Assembly (NCBI RefSeq): GCF_002162135.1
Contig: NZ_CP021382.1
Span: 3,842,001-3,906,000, forward strand
DNA from: Cellvibrio sp. PSBB006
Lineage (GTDB): Bacteria; Pseudomonadota; Gammaproteobacteria; Pseudomonadales; Cellvibrionaceae
Direction of reading: 5' to 3'
Length of the DNA stretch: 64,000 bases
Numbering within the stretch: the stretch's first letter is position 1; each line of letters starts with the position of its first letter. Position numbers and translations under genes: made by a program. Below the pieces are notes generated by a model. That model did no database searches. It was not told the origin of the DNA and saw only the letters and a program-made list of their open reading frames with translations. Positions 55,215-64,000 of the stretch are shown piece by piece.

Positions 55215-57005
55215 ATGGTAGACAAAAACAAAACCGCACAACCGGTTGTGGAAACATCAGCGCTTAAAATTTATTTGCGGTTGTTGTCATACCTTAAATC
55301 CTACCGTTTGATGTTTGTGGTCAGCATTGTGGGGTTTGCCCTTTATGCAACATCCACCACGCTGTTTATCAAGATTCTTGAAAATCTGATTAACATTATT
55401 GAAAGCAATGATCCGCAAGACCGCTTTTTGGTGCCCTTGCAAGTCATTGGCTTAACAGTGTTACGTGGTATTGGTGCTTTTGCCGGCGTGTATTTTTTGT
55501 CGCGGGTTGCCTTCAGTGTCATTCACAGTTTACGTGTTCAGGTGTTCAATCATATGACGCGTTTACCGAGTATGACATTTGATGATCAAAGCTCCGGTCA
55601 TCTGGTATCGGTGATTACCTACAACATCAACGGTGTGACCGCCGCCGCGACGGATGCAATCAAGATTTTGTTGCGCGAGGGTCTGACGGTTGTTGCGTTG
55701 TTGTCCTATCTGTTTTACACGGATTGGAAATTAACCCTGGTGTTTATCTTGATTGCGCCACTGATCGGTTCATTGGTTACCACGGTGGGTAAACGTTTAC
55801 GGCGTTTAAGTACCAAAGTGCAAACCACGGTGGGCGACATAACCCAGGTCACCAGCGAGATGATTACCGGTTATCGGGTGATGCGCAGCTTCGGCGGCGA
55901 GGATTATGAAAAGCAACGCTTTGAAGCCGCGAGCAAAAAAAATTACCAACAGAATATGAAGATCGTGGTAACCGCTGCAGCCAACACACCCTTGATTCAG
56001 TTGATTGTTGCTTTCGCCATTGCATCGCTGATTTATCTTGCGCTGAATGTCATGGAGCTGGGCAACCCGGCAGAGTTCGTGGCCTATATGACGGCGGTGG
56101 GCGCTATGTTGCAGCCTATGCGCCGATTGGGTGAAGTCGCGCCGATTATTCTTAAAGGTGTTGCAGCAGCGGATAGCGTATTCACCCTGCTCGACCAGGC
56201 GCCGGAACGCGATGAAGGCACGCGCGAAGTATCCCGCGTTCAGGGCCAGGTCAGTTTCAGGCATTTATATTTTCATTATTCCCGGAGTGATAGGCCGGCA
56301 TTGAAGGATATCAATCTCGATGTTGCGCCGGGCGAAGTCATTGCGTTGGTCGGACGTTCGGGTAGTGGCAAGTCGACGCTGGTTAATTTGCTGGCACGCT
56401 TTTATGACTACGATCAGGGTGATATTTGCATTGATGAGATTCCGCTTGCGGATTTCCGTCTGGCTAATTTGCGACAGCAGATCGCGCTGGTGAATCAACA
56501 TGTCACGCTGTTTAATGATTCGGTGGCCGGCAATATTGCTTATGGCAGTTTGACTGATCGTGATATGGATGCAATTCGTCGGGCGGCGGATCTGGCTCAC
56601 GCGACAGAGTTTATTGAGCAGCTGCCGCAAGGTTTTGACACGCTGATCGGAGAAGGCGGTGCGCGTTTATCCGGTGGCCAGCGGCAACGCCTGGCGATTG
56701 CGCGCGCGATTTTGAAAGATGCGCCGATTCTGATTCTGGATGAAGCAACCTCTGCGTTGGATAACGAATCTGAACGTTTTATTCAGGCCGCATTGGAAAG
56801 TGTTATGCAAAATCGCACCACCTTTGTGGTTGCGCATCGGTTGTCCACGATTGAGCGCGCAGACCGCATTGTGGTGATGGATGCAGGTGAAATAGTTGAG
56901 CAGGGTACTCATGCTGAATTACTGGCGAAGGGTGCACATTACGCGAATTTGTATTCAATGCAATTCCGCGATGAACCGCAAGACGTCAATAATATTGCTG
57001 AATAA
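55215..57005 (+). CDS. msbA: Lipid A/LPS ABC exporter MsbA
   Basis: 596-residue half-transporter that flips lipid A-core across the inner membrane. Start is ATG at 55215 (AGG 6 nt upstream); an upstream ATG would add 30 residues not seen in relatives. Six membrane helices span about residues 25-310; the nucleotide-binding domain has Walker A GRSGSGKST, the LSGGQRQRLAIARAI signature, and Walker B ILILDEATSALD. Its place between core genes and hldE fits the role. Confidence 0.93.
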   Translation: MVDKNKTAQPVVETSALKIYLRLLSYLKSYRLMFVVSIVGFALYATSTTLFIKILENLINIIESNDPQDRFLVPLQVIGLTVLRGIGAFAGVYFLSRVAFSVIHSLRVQVFNHMTRLPSMTFDDQSSGHLVSVITYNINGVTAAATDAIKILLREGLTVVALLSYLFYTDWKLTLVFILIAPLIGSLVTTVGKRLRRLSTKVQTTVGDITQVTSEMITGYRVMRSFGGEDYEKQRFEAASKKNYQQNMKIVVTAAANTPLIQLIVAFAIASLIYLALNVMELGNPAEFVAYMTAVGAMLQPMRRLGEVAPIILKGVAAADSVFTLLDQAPERDEGTREVSRVQGQVSFRHLYFHYSRSDRPALKDINLDVAPGEVIALVGRSGSGKSTLVNLLARFYDYDQGDICIDEIPLADFRLANLRQQIALVNQHVTLFNDSVAGNIAYGSLTDRDMDAIRRAADLAHATEFIEQLPQGFDTLIGEGGARLSGGQRQRLAIARAILKDAPILILDEATSALDNESERFIQAALESVMQNRTTFVVAHRLSTIERADRIVVMDAGEIVEQGTHAELLAKGAHYANLYSMQFRDEPQDVNNIAE

Positions 57006-57051
57006 AAGCAAGGTAATGACGAACAGGAATCACGGGAACATACAGGCGACC

Positions 57052-57087
57052 ACTGAAAAATAGTAATTCAGGTAAATATTTTTCAGT
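57052..57087 (+). other. A/T-rich hairpin between msbA and hldE
   Basis: ACTGAAAAATA and TATTTTTCAGT form a perfect 11-bp stem with a 14-nt loop in the 129-bp gap. It lacks a following T-run, so the role (attenuator, RNA-stability element) is open. Confidence 0.55.
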
Positions 57088-57134
57088 AATGTTCTGGTTA
57101 ACAGGTTTTATGGGATAAAACCAAAGGAAACATC

Positions 57135-58559
57135 ATGAATCTGACTATGCCTTTTTTTGACCGCGCGCGCGTGCTTGTTGTGGGTGATGTCATGCTGGAT
57201 CGTTATTGGCATGGCAACACATCGCGTATCTCCCCGGAGGCGCCGGTTCCGGTCATCAAGGTCAGTCAATCGGAGGAGCGTCCCGGTGGTGCTGCGAACG
57301 TTGCACTTAACATTGCCGCGCTGGGCGCAGCGGCCTGTTTGATCGGTACGATCGGGGATGATGATGCCGGTATTGTGTTACAGAATCGTTTAAAAGCAGC
57401 CTCCATTCACACGGATTTTCAAATTTCCCGCAATAAACCCACTATCACCAAGTTGCGCGTTATCAGCCGGCACCAACAAATTCTGCGCATGGATTTTGAA
57501 GAATCCTTTGATGCGCGTGACAGTGATGAATTTGCCAGAAAAGCCAAGGTCATCATGCCGCAGATGGATGCGCTGGTACTATCCGATTATGCCAAGGGCA
57601 GTTTGCAGGATTGTCAGGCATTAATAGCCATGGCGCGTATGCGTCGTGTTCCGGTGTTGGTCGATCCCAAAGGAAAAGATTTTGCCCGTTATCGCGGCGC
57701 AACCTTACTCACACCCAATATGCAGGAATTTGAACAGGTTGTTGGTGGTTGTGACAGCGAACAGCAAATGGTTGCGAAGGGCAGTGCGCTAATGCAGGAA
57801 CTGGATTTGCAAGCACTGTTGGTAACCCGCGGTGAGCAGGGTATGACCTTGCTGCGCCCTAACCAACCGGAATTGCATTTGCCGGCGCGCGCGCGTGAAG
57901 TATTTGATGTGACCGGTGCGGGCGATACGGTGATTGCCGTTGTCGCAGCGGTGCTGGCATCGGGCCAGCCTTTAACTGAGGCGGTAGCACTGGCAAATCT
58001 CGCGGCGGGAATTGCGGTTGGCAAGTTGGGGACGGCAGCAGTCAGTGCCCCGGAATTGCGTTTTGCCTTGCAGGGTGAGCAGGGTTCGGAGCGCGGTGTT
58101 GTGAGTGAAGAACAATTACTGCAAGCGGTGGAAGATGCGCGCGCGCGCGGAGAAAAAATCGTTTTTACCAATGGCTGTTTCGATATTATTCACGCCGGTC
58201 ACGTCGGTTACCTGGAAGAAGCACGCAAACTGGGTCACCGTTTGATCGTTGCCATCAACAGTGATGCATCGGTAAAACGTTTAAAAGGAGAAGGCCGCCC
58301 GATCAATCCGGTGGATCGCCGTATGGCAGTTCTGGCTGGCCTCGAAGCGGTGGATTGGGTGTTGTATTTTGAAGATGATACCCCGGAGCGACTGCTGCGC
58401 AATTTGAAACCCGATGTGCTGGTAAAAGGTGGCGACTATCGCGAGCATCAGGTGGTAGGCGGCGATATCGTCAAAGAGTACGGCGGCAGTGTAAAAGTAT
58501 TGAGCTTTATCGATAGTTGTTCAACGACGGCGATTGTGAATAAAATCCGGCAGCAATGA
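57135..58559 (+). CDS. hldE: Bifunctional heptose kinase/adenylyltransferase HldE
   Basis: Makes ADP-heptose for the LPS core. 474 residues. Residues 1-320 are the PfkB-like kinase ([41 protein letters not shown] with the catalytic Asp). Residues about 335-474 are the cytidylyltransferase-like domain ([21 protein letters not shown]). Provides the sugar donor used by the waaF product upstream. Its 3' end overlaps a convergent membrane protein gene by 39 bp. Confidence 0.95.
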   Translation: MNLTMPFFDRARVLVVGDVMLDRYWHGNTSRISPEAPVPVIKVSQSEERPGGAANVALNIAALGAAACLIGTIGDDDAGIVLQNRLKAASIHTDFQISRNKPTITKLRVISRHQQILRMDFEESFDARDSDEFARKAKVIMPQMDALVLSDYAKGSLQDCQALIAMARMRRVPVLVDPKGKDFARYRGATLLTPNMQEFEQVVGGCDSEQQMVAKGSALMQELDLQALLVTRGEQGMTLLRPNQPELHLPARAREVFDVTGAGDTVIAVVAAVLASGQPLTEAVALANLAAGIAVGKLGTAAVSAPELRFALQGEQGSERGVVSEEQLLQAVEDARARGEKIVFTNGCFDIIHAGHVGYLEEARKLGHRLIVAINSDASVKRLKGEGRPINPVDRRMAVLAGLEAVDWVLYFEDDTPERLLRNLKPDVLVKGGDYREHQVVGGDIVKEYGGSVKVLSFIDSCSTTAIVNKIRQQ

Positions 58560-59171
58560 ATGTTCCGCGTGAAAAGATTTAGTACAGGCCGCGCAAAACA
58601 ATAATATTGTTGCATTTAGTTCCAGCGTTTCTTCTGCCCAGGCAGACAATCCCTGTGGAATGGCGAATAAAGATTTATCGAATGGCCAGCCACAGAGATA
58701 ACAGCATATTCCCCAGAAACTGAAAATCAGCATCGGCATGGTTGTGAAAGATTTCAAACCGGACCATGTAATATCTGGATGCCTGAGCAATGTTCCGCAA
58801 TACATGATTATCCCTGTCACTGTCACGCTACGTACCAGCAGTTCAATATTTTCCCACTGATTGCTGTTGCCCATCTTATCGATATCAAGTTCACGCAGTA
58901 ACAATGCCAGACAGAGCAACGCCAAACCAACGCATAGATAGCGATATAGTGGCTCGGCGTTATCGTTGCGGCTGTGATAGCTATGTAACAGACAGGCCAG
59001 GAACAAGAAAATATTCTGGCCAACTTCCAGCAGACCTGTCTCGGATGTGCTGATTAACCCATGGCTCCACAATCGATAGGACTCCGCGCTGATCAATAGC
59101 AAAGCGGCAAGCATCCATAGCGGATGGCGCAATATCGGCCAGCTGGCCGGAGATACGATTGGGGTCGGCAT
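58521..59171 (-). CDS. Hypothetical membrane protein
   Basis: 216 residues with about six hydrophobic segments ([87 protein letters not shown]). Acidic residues sit between the helices, notably [10 protein letters not shown] do not recognise the family. It is convergent with hldE and its last 13 codons overlap the hldE end, so the two transcripts are partly antisense. Confidence 0.72.
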   Translation of the reverse strand: MPTPIVSPASWPILRHPLWMLAALLLISAESYRLWSHGLISTSETGLLEVGQNIFLFLACLLHSYHSRNDNAEPLYRYLCVGLALLCLALLLRELDIDKMGNSNQWENIELLVRSVTVTGIIMYCGTLLRHPDITWSGLKSFTTMPMLIFSFWGICCYLCGWPFDKSLFAIPQGLSAWAEETLELNATILLFCAACTKSFHAEHSLLPDFIHNRRR

Positions 59172-59214
59172 AGATTATTGGCGAAGCAGAGTATTACTCT
59201 GCTTCGCGATGCAA

Positions 59215-59778
59215 TTACTTGGGTGGATATTGGCTCAAAAGCTTGCGTAAAACTTCAGCAAGTTTTGCTTCATTGCTCAGCGAAAAATGTTGCAGTGGTA
59301 CGGCTTCAGCGCTGCCGCGCCAAATTAGATTGTTGGTTGGTGCATCGGTAATATCAACGATGATGATGCCTTCCTGTTTGTCGTTAGGCATACTTTTACC
59401 GCCGCCCAGTCCGATACTGCCGTGGCGGCCGAGAGGCAGGCCGATAGACAACCCCAGTCCGGTGGAAGAGCCGGTACTGATGCGCGATACAATCTTCATA
59501 TCGAACAGGAGGTCGGGATTGCTTTCGGTGCGACTTAACCCTTGGCTGGCCAATTGGGTGTCTGCCTGACGTTGAATCTGTTGAGCGCTTACACCCGGAA
59601 TATCTGATGAGGCACCACGCCAGTTATAAGTCTTGTGCCCGCTAAAGTCAGTTCCCGGTTTGAAGTCCTGATTATATTTGGTGCTGGCGCATCCACACAT
59701 GATCAATACCAGTGCGAGCAACCAAAAACGCCAAAGTGAGCGGAACATTGTCGGTATACTCGCCAGTTGTGGGTTCAT
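59215..59778 (-). CDS. DUF4136 lipoprotein
   Basis: 187 residues with a lipoprotein signal (LLALVLIMCGC, Cys30 lipidated). The mature part fits DUF4136: an early KTYNWRGASSDIPG region, an amphipathic QIQRQADTQLASQGL, a Gly/Ser-rich loop (STGLGLSIGLPLGRHGS) and the IIIVDITDAPTNNLIWRGSA core. ATG at 59778 has GAGGA 7-8 nt upstream; an ATG ten codons later would still keep a usable signal peptide. Function unknown. Confidence 0.85.
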   Translation of the reverse strand: MNPQLASIPTMFRSLWRFWLLALVLIMCGCASTKYNQDFKPGTDFSGHKTYNWRGASSDIPGVSAQQIQRQADTQLASQGLSRTESNPDLLFDMKIVSRISTGSSTGLGLSIGLPLGRHGSIGLGGGKSMPNDKQEGIIIVDITDAPTNNLIWRGSAEAVPLQHFSLSNEAKLAEVLRKLLSQYPPK

Positions 59779-59944
59779 AAAAGTGTCCTCGGGATAAAGT
59801 ATGATGTCCGCGTTATTGTCCAGTGATTCGACCCTGTTTAGTGTGAATCATTGCTCTTTTTAATCCTTACTTGTGCGGTTTGCAAATGCTGTGGTTTTAT
59901 TTCAGACTTGTCCCGCTTTCACCACCCAATGGCGAGTAGTCGTT

Positions 59945-60754
59945 ATGGATTTAATTCAGGCAGTTGTTTTGGCATTGGTGCAGGGGTTGACCGAATTCTT
60001 ACCGGTTTCCAGCTCGGCGCATTTATTGTTGGTCCCTATCTTTGCTGACTGGCCTGATCAGGGGTTGGCATTTGATGTGGCATTACACGTGGGTAGTTTG
60101 GCTGCCGTGGTCATTTATTTTTGGCAGGATATCAAACGGATGTTTGTCGCCTGGTTCGCGTCACTGACTCGCGGCGAATCCTCAGAGGACAGTCGTCTGG
60201 CCTGGGCGGTTATCTTCGCGACTATCCCGGTTTGCATTGCCGGATTTTTTCTCAAGGATCTGGTGGCCACCGCCATGCGTTCGCCGTTGGTGTCAGCCTT
60301 TGGCTTGATTGCCTTTGGACTATTGCTCGCCTGGGCTGACTGGCGTCATCGCGGAGCGCGCAGTGAATATCAGATGAATAAATGGGATGTTTTCTGGGTG
60401 GGATGTGCCCAGGCGCTGGCGCTGATCCCCGGTACATCTCGCTCCGGTATAACGATTACGGCCGCATTGATGCTGGGCTTTACCCGGGAAGCTGCTGCGC
60501 GGTTTTCATTCCTGTTGTCGATTCCGGTGATTGTGATTGCTGGCGCAGTGGAAACCAACGAGCTGGTGCACGCACGGGTGGCGGTGGATTGGACCGCAAT
60601 GATCGTAGGAACCCTGGTATCGGGAATCAGCGCTTATTTGTGTATTTATTATTTTCTGGCGTTTATCAATCGGATCGGTATGCAACCTTTTGTTGTGTAT
60701 CGCATAGCCTTGGGAATTTTGTTGATTGTGCTTTACTGGAATCCAGCGGCATAA
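59945..60754 (+). CDS. uppP: Undecaprenyl-diphosphate phosphatase UppP
   Basis: Inner-membrane phosphatase that recycles the lipid carrier used for peptidoglycan and O-antigen synthesis. 269 residues from the ATG at 59945, the family start. Motif 1 is LALVQGLTEFLPVSSSAHL and motif 2 is LALIPGTSRSGITITAALMLG, together forming the active site, in an eight-helix protein. Its stop is 4 bp from the convergent DUF971 gene. Confidence 0.95.
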   Translation: MDLIQAVVLALVQGLTEFLPVSSSAHLLLVPIFADWPDQGLAFDVALHVGSLAAVVIYFWQDIKRMFVAWFASLTRGESSEDSRLAWAVIFATIPVCIAGFFLKDLVATAMRSPLVSAFGLIAFGLLLAWADWRHRGARSEYQMNKWDVFWVGCAQALALIPGTSRSGITITAALMLGFTREAAARFSFLLSIPVIVIAGAVETNELVHARVAVDWTAMIVGTLVSGISAYLCIYYFLAFINRIGMQPFVVYRIALGILLIVLYWNPAA

Positions 60755-60758
60755 CATA

Positions 60759-61130
60759 TCAAACAAACTTGACGACACTGGTATCTTTCTCGCGGCTTTT
60801 GCCAGCCGCTGCCAGTGCGTCAAGATAAGCCTGCCACTTACTTTCCTGCTCTACAGAAAGTTGATAAAGGTAGTCCCAGGTGTAGATGCCGGAGTTGTGA
60901 CCATCATCAAAAAAGATTTTTAATGCGTAATTGCCGGCGCGCTCAATGCTGCTGATACCCACCTCTTTCTTGCCGAACTGCAATGTAGCCTGATTCGGTC
61001 CATGTCCTTTTACTTCCGCGCTGGGTGAGTGCACCCGCAAATATTCGGCACCCAGCTGATAAGACTGGGTACCGAATTGAAGTTCCAATATTCCGGATTG
61101 CTTGTGCAGTTGAATCTTGACTGGGATCAT
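60759..61130 (-). CDS. DUF971 protein encoded after hslU
   Basis: 123-residue soluble protein of the DUF971 family, a small beta-rich domain also found at the N-terminus of gamma-butyrobetaine hydroxylase. Typical patterns are LEYLRVHSPSAEV-like residues around 28-40 and the C-terminal GIYTWDYLYQL. It lies 15 bp after hslU and is likely in its operon, as in Pseudomonas. Function unknown; a metal-site role has been proposed for relatives. Confidence 0.87.
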   Translation of the reverse strand: MIPVKIQLHKQSGILELQFGTQSYQLGAEYLRVHSPSAEVKGHGPNQATLQFGKKEVGISSIERAGNYALKIFFDDGHNSGIYTWDYLYQLSVEQESKWQAYLDALAAAGKSREKDTSVVKFV

Positions 61131-61145
61131 AGTGGTTATTGTGAC

Positions 61146-62465
61146 TTACAGGATATAGCGGCTGAGATCTTCATTCTTTGCCAGCTCGCCTAAATGGTCA
61201 TCGACATAAGCAGCATTGATTTCCAGATGGTTTTTTTCATTGCCTGCATCGAAGGAAATATCCTCCAACAATCGTTCGAGAATCGTATGCAGGCGACGCG
61301 CGCCGATATTTTCGGTGCGCTCGTTCACTTCCCAGGCGGTTTCAGCGATTCGACGAATACCGTCTTTGGTGAACTGAATTGTTACGCCTTCCGTTTCCAG
61401 CAATGCTTGCTGCTGCTCGGTGAGTGAAGCGCGAGGTTCGGTGAGTATGCGTTCAAAATCGTCCGGCGTTAGCGCGCTTAGCTCAACGCGAATTGGCAGG
61501 CGCCCCTGCAATTCCGGAATCAGATCTGAGGGCTTGCTTAGATGAAAGGCCCCGGACGTGATAAACAAAATATGATCTGTTTTGATGATGCCGTGTTTGG
61601 TGGTTACGGTGCAGCCTTCAATCAATGGCAGTAAATCCCGTTGCACGCCCTCGCGGGAGACATCGGCGCCAGACGTCTGTCCGCGCCGCGCCACCTTGTC
61701 GATCTCATCGATAAACACAATGCCGTTTTGTTCGGCCGCTTCTATGGCTTGTGCTTTAATGTCTTCATTATTGACCAGCTTGCCGGCTTCTTCTTCCTGC
61801 AGTTGTTTGAAAGCCTGCTTTACCGTCAGCTTGGTTTTCTTGGTTTTTCCATTCGATAAAGACGAAAACATATTTTGTAATTGGCTGGTCATGTCTTCCA
61901 TGCCCGGTGGTGCCATAATTTCTACACCGACGGGTGTTGCCGCCAGATCAATTTCAATCTCTTTGTTATCCAGTTCGCCTTCGCGCAATTTTTTCCGGAA
62001 GACCTGTCGTGTACCCGACTCGTTATTCAAGGTCGGATCACCGCCGCGCGCCGGAGGCAGCAGCGCATCCAGAATGCGCTCTTCCGCCGCTTCTGCCGCG
62101 CGGTGCTGGACAGTTTTCAGCGCATGCTCACGGTACATCTTGATCGATACATCAACCAGGTCGCGAATAATGGATTCCACATCGCGGCCGACATAACCGA
62201 CTTCAGTGAATTTTGTGGCTTCCACTTTGATAAACGGCGCATTGGCCAGTTTTGCCAGACGACGTGCAATTTCGGTTTTGCCCACGCCGGTCGGACCAAT
62301 CATCAAAATATTTTTTGGGGTGATTTCACTGCGCATGTCGGCGGGCACTTGCATGCGGCGCCAGCGATTGCGCAATGCGATAGCTACAGCACGCTTGGCA
62401 TCCTGTTGGCCGACGATATGTTTATCCAGTTCGTGAACAATCTCACGGGGTGTCATGGTGGACAT
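61146..62465 (-). CDS. hslU: ATPase subunit of the HslUV protease
   Basis: 439-residue AAA+ unfoldase that feeds proteins to HslV. Walker A is [13 protein letters not shown] near residues 54-66, Walker [12 protein letters not shown], with the inserted I-domain between about 110 and 240 and [13 protein letters not shown] in the C-terminal part. The conserved GYVGRDVE pore loop is present. It follows hslV after 18 bp. Confidence 0.96.
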   Translation of the reverse strand: MSTMTPREIVHELDKHIVGQQDAKRAVAIALRNRWRRMQVPADMRSEITPKNILMIGPTGVGKTEIARRLAKLANAPFIKVEATKFTEVGYVGRDVESIIRDLVDVSIKMYREHALKTVQHRAAEAAEERILDALLPPARGGDPTLNNESGTRQVFRKKLREGELDNKEIEIDLAATPVGVEIMAPPGMEDMTSQLQNMFSSLSNGKTKKTKLTVKQAFKQLQEEEAGKLVNNEDIKAQAIEAAEQNGIVFIDEIDKVARRGQTSGADVSREGVQRDLLPLIEGCTVTTKHGIIKTDHILFITSGAFHLSKPSDLIPELQGRLPIRVELSALTPDDFERILTEPRASLTEQQQALLETEGVTIQFTKDGIRRIAETAWEVNERTENIGARRLHTILERLLEDISFDAGNEKNHLEINAAYVDDHLGELAKNEDLSRYIL

Positions 62466-62483
62466 AATCTGTATCCGAAAAAA

Positions 62484-63008
62484 TTAATATTCCAATGTTT
62501 CGATGGTGTGGTTCTGGTTGGTAAAAACACAAATATCGCCCGCGATATGCAATCCTTTTTCCACGATGCTACGGGCGTCCAATTGTGTGTTTTCCAGCAG
62601 CGCGCGCGCAGCTGCCTGCGCGAAAGGGCCGCCGGAGCCAATGGCAATCAAATCGTCTTCCGGTTGAATAACGTCACCATTGCCGGTGATGATGAGCGAG
62701 GCTTCTTTATCGGCTACAGCGAGTAATGCTTCAAGTCGGCGCAATGCGCGATCCGTGCGCCAGTCTTTGGCCAATTCCACGGCGGCGCGCACCAACTGGC
62801 CGTTGTGGGCTTCAAGCTTTGCTTCGAAGCGCTCGAACAGGGTGAAAGCATCGGCAGTTCCGCCAGCGAATCCGGCGATCACCTGATTTTTGTACAAGCG
62901 GCGCACTTTGCGTGCATTGCCTTTCATCACCGTATTGCCGAGTGAAACCTGACCGTCGCCGCCAAGCACAACCTGGCCTTCACGGCGTACAGAGAGAATT
63001 GTGGTCAC
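62484..63008 (-). CDS. hslV: Peptidase subunit of the HslUV protease
   Basis: 174-residue proteasome-like peptidase. The catalytic threonine follows the initiator methionine ([11 protein letters not shown]), and [15 protein letters not shown] and [18 protein letters not shown] are conserved. Two rings of HslV sit between HslU hexamers. It is the first gene of the hslV-hslU-DUF971 unit. A 7-bp hairpin (CTGCGGC/GCCGCAG) lies in the 121-bp gap to the SPOR gene. Confidence 0.96.
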   Translation of the reverse strand: MTTILSVRREGQVVLGGDGQVSLGNTVMKGNARKVRRLYKNQVIAGFAGGTADAFTLFERFEAKLEAHNGQLVRAAVELAKDWRTDRALRRLEALLAVADKEASLIITGNGDVIQPEDDLIAIGSGGPFAQAAARALLENTQLDARSIVEKGLHIAGDICVFTNQNHTIETLEY

Positions 63009-63129
63009 AGGGGAAATCCTTTGTTGAACTGTTGCGGACTGCGGCGCTAAGGCCGCAGGGATTCCCTGAAAAGTGGGGGCGGGGTGGGTAATTTCAAGCC
63101 GATTATGTTTATCTGGCGCGGATGCCGTA

Positions 63130-63714
63130 TCAGGGCGCTGCGTTTTTGTCGCGCTTTAACATGAGGGCGTTATATTGGTTCGCGACCAACGTGGAGCGAG
63201 CGCTGGCCAGTCGCGACTGATCCTGAAATGGGCCGACGATGACGCGATGCCACAATTCGCCATTGCGAATGGTCACCTTTTCAATCCGCGCATCGAGGTT
63301 AAGCAGGATCAGCTGCGCGCGCAATTTATCGGCATCTACATTGTTGCGGAAAGAGCCAACTTGCAGGATGTACTCCATCGAATCCGGTTGTGTCTCCACA
63401 ATTTTTTCAACGGTTTGTGCCGGCTCAGTGGCAGGTACGATGACCTCACTCTCCTGGAGCAATTTATAAAAATCAAAGCGCGGCTTGGGCACTTTTTCTT
63501 CTTCTGTTTCTGTGCGCGTGACTTTTGGCTTTTCGGCTACCGGCTTTTCCTGTGTCGCTGGTTGTGGCACTACATCAGCCAGGTAAACCAGAAACATGAT
63601 AAAAGCGCCCAGAATGCCGCCGATTAACAGCCACACCCAGCCCGGCACGGGCGGTTTCGCCGGTGCGCGACGACGATTCGGGGAACGATTTTTTTTGGCG
63701 TAATCTCGGGACAT
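63130..63714 (-). CDS. SPOR-domain membrane protein, FtsN-like
   Basis: 194 residues: a basic cytosolic N-terminus ([16 protein letters not shown]), one membrane helix ([21 protein letters not shown]), a charged linker, and a C-terminal SPOR domain from about residue 112 ([21 protein letters not shown]). SPOR domains bind denuded septal peptidoglycan, and FtsN is the best-known protein with this layout. Position between priA and hslV matches the Pseudomonas homolog, although there I recall argS lying between it and priA. Confidence 0.85.
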   Translation of the reverse strand: MSRDYAKKNRSPNRRRAPAKPPVPGWVWLLIGGILGAFIMFLVYLADVVPQPATQEKPVAEKPKVTRTETEEEKVPKPRFDFYKLLQESEVIVPATEPAQTVEKIVETQPDSMEYILQVGSFRNNVDADKLRAQLILLNLDARIEKVTIRNGELWHRVIVGPFQDQSRLASARSTLVANQYNALMLKRDKNAAP

Positions 63715-63787
63715 GGCGACTTCATCAAGCTCGGAGTGGGCGCAATTGTACTTGTGCTGTGCGGGTGAGTCACTATGAAGTGCGGCT

Positions 63788-64000
63788 CTAATTCATTTCC
63801 TGCGGATCTACATCAATGGACCAGCGAACCCGTTTACCCAATGCCTCGTTTTCCAATTGTGCAGTGAGTTGTGCGAGGAGTTGTTGCAGGGGTTTGCGCT
63901 GTGCACTGTTGAATTGCAATTGATAGCGAAAACGGTCGCCGCGTTTTTCCATCATGGCTGGCAAAGGGCCAAGGTAACTGAAATGGTGGCTGGATGGCTG
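63788..64000 (-). CDS. priA: Primosomal helicase PriA, C-terminal end (cut by window edge)
   Basis: The last 70 codons of a gene continuing beyond the right edge. The translation contains YLGPLPAMMEKRGDRFRYQLQ and ends in the typical RWSIDVDPQEMN, matching the PriA C-terminus. PriA restarts stalled replication forks. Only the end is visible; identification rests on this tail and on synteny with the SPOR and hslV genes. Confidence 0.85.
   Translation of the reverse strand, partial: QPSSHHFSYLGPLPAMMEKRGDRFRYQLQFNSAQRKPLQQLLAQLTAQLENEALGKRVRWSIDVDPQEMN

Noticed and set aside
61881..62726. 281-codon open frame on the plus strand across hslU/hslV
   Set aside because: It is antisense to two unmistakable conserved genes, the composition (many His, Phe, Cys, Arg) is typical of a mirror frame, and no ribosome-binding site or domain is visible.
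1..64000. CRISPR arrays, tRNA or rRNA genes, prophage, integrases or intact insertion sequences
   Set aside because: I looked for repeat-spacer patterns, rRNA-like and tRNA-like sequences and transposase or integrase motifs and saw none; the only repeats are the small palindromic elements and the FlgT-like tandem repeat.

Overview
The window is a gene-dense gammaproteobacterial chromosome segment, most likely from Cellvibrio or a close relative in the Cellvibrionaceae. Many housekeeping blocks keep an order I recognise from memory in Pseudomonas: a HAD phosphatase with rppH-ptsP-lgt-thyA-folA and ilvD, argA/argE with pit-DUF47 and a PilB-like ATPase, glnE-ilvE-waaF and the LPS core genes, and hslVU with priA. 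Interleaved with these are hallmarks of a polysaccharide degrader: large TonB-dependent receptors (TBDRs), tryptophan-halogenase-like flavoenzymes beside them, GH53 galactanases, a GH2 beta-galactosidase and a CBM13 module. There are no rRNA, tRNA, CRISPR, prophage or integrase genes. Both ends are cut: the left end holds the 5' part of gshA and the right end the 3' end of priA.

Layout. 1-9000: gshA, a small acidic protein, oxyR followed by an orphan flavin-dependent halogenase, a FlgT-like protein, a lipoprotein, rlmI, an imelysin-family protein and a HAD phosphatase. 9082-14347: rppH-ptsP-lgt-thyA-folA. 14642-19806: a six-gene TonB energy-transduction operon (DUF3450, TtpC-like ExbB, ExbB, ExbD, TonB, TPR protein) between folA and ilvD. 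19944-24463: ilvD, argA and argE. 24640-31345: a module of two convergent halogenases and a 1019-residue TBDR whose promoter region carries two identical-core LacI-type operators, a structured leader and an intercistronic terminator. 31346-36842: pit-DUF47, a PilB/GspE-like ATPase, a TauE/SafE permease, a DUF805 protein and two candidate small ORFs. 37087-45323: a beta-1,4-galactan utilisation locus (secreted GH53-CBM13, lipoprotein GH2, second GH53, 904-residue TBDR) containing palindromic repeat elements. 45610-58559: glnE, ilvE and the LPS core/lipid A export cluster waaF-waaP-waaG-waaL-GT-msbA-hldE. 58521-64000: two envelope proteins, uppP, DUF971, hslU-hslV, a SPOR protein and priA.

How it fits together. 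The galactan locus forms a pathway: the secreted GH53-CBM13 would cut galactan outside, the TBDR would import oligosaccharides, and GH53-2 plus the lipoprotein GH2 would finish digestion. The TonB operon is a natural candidate to energise such receptors. The TBDR-halogenase module is the least understood part. All three halogenase paralogs keep the flavin-binding, WxWxIP, Lys and Glu signatures, and one is paired with a receptor under apparent sugar-type (LacI-family) control. The substrate is unknown. The most unusual non-coding structures are the twin operators with nested leader hairpin at 30952-31215 and the repeat pair at about 38540-38640 and 42410-42569, whose central hairpin shows a compensatory base change.
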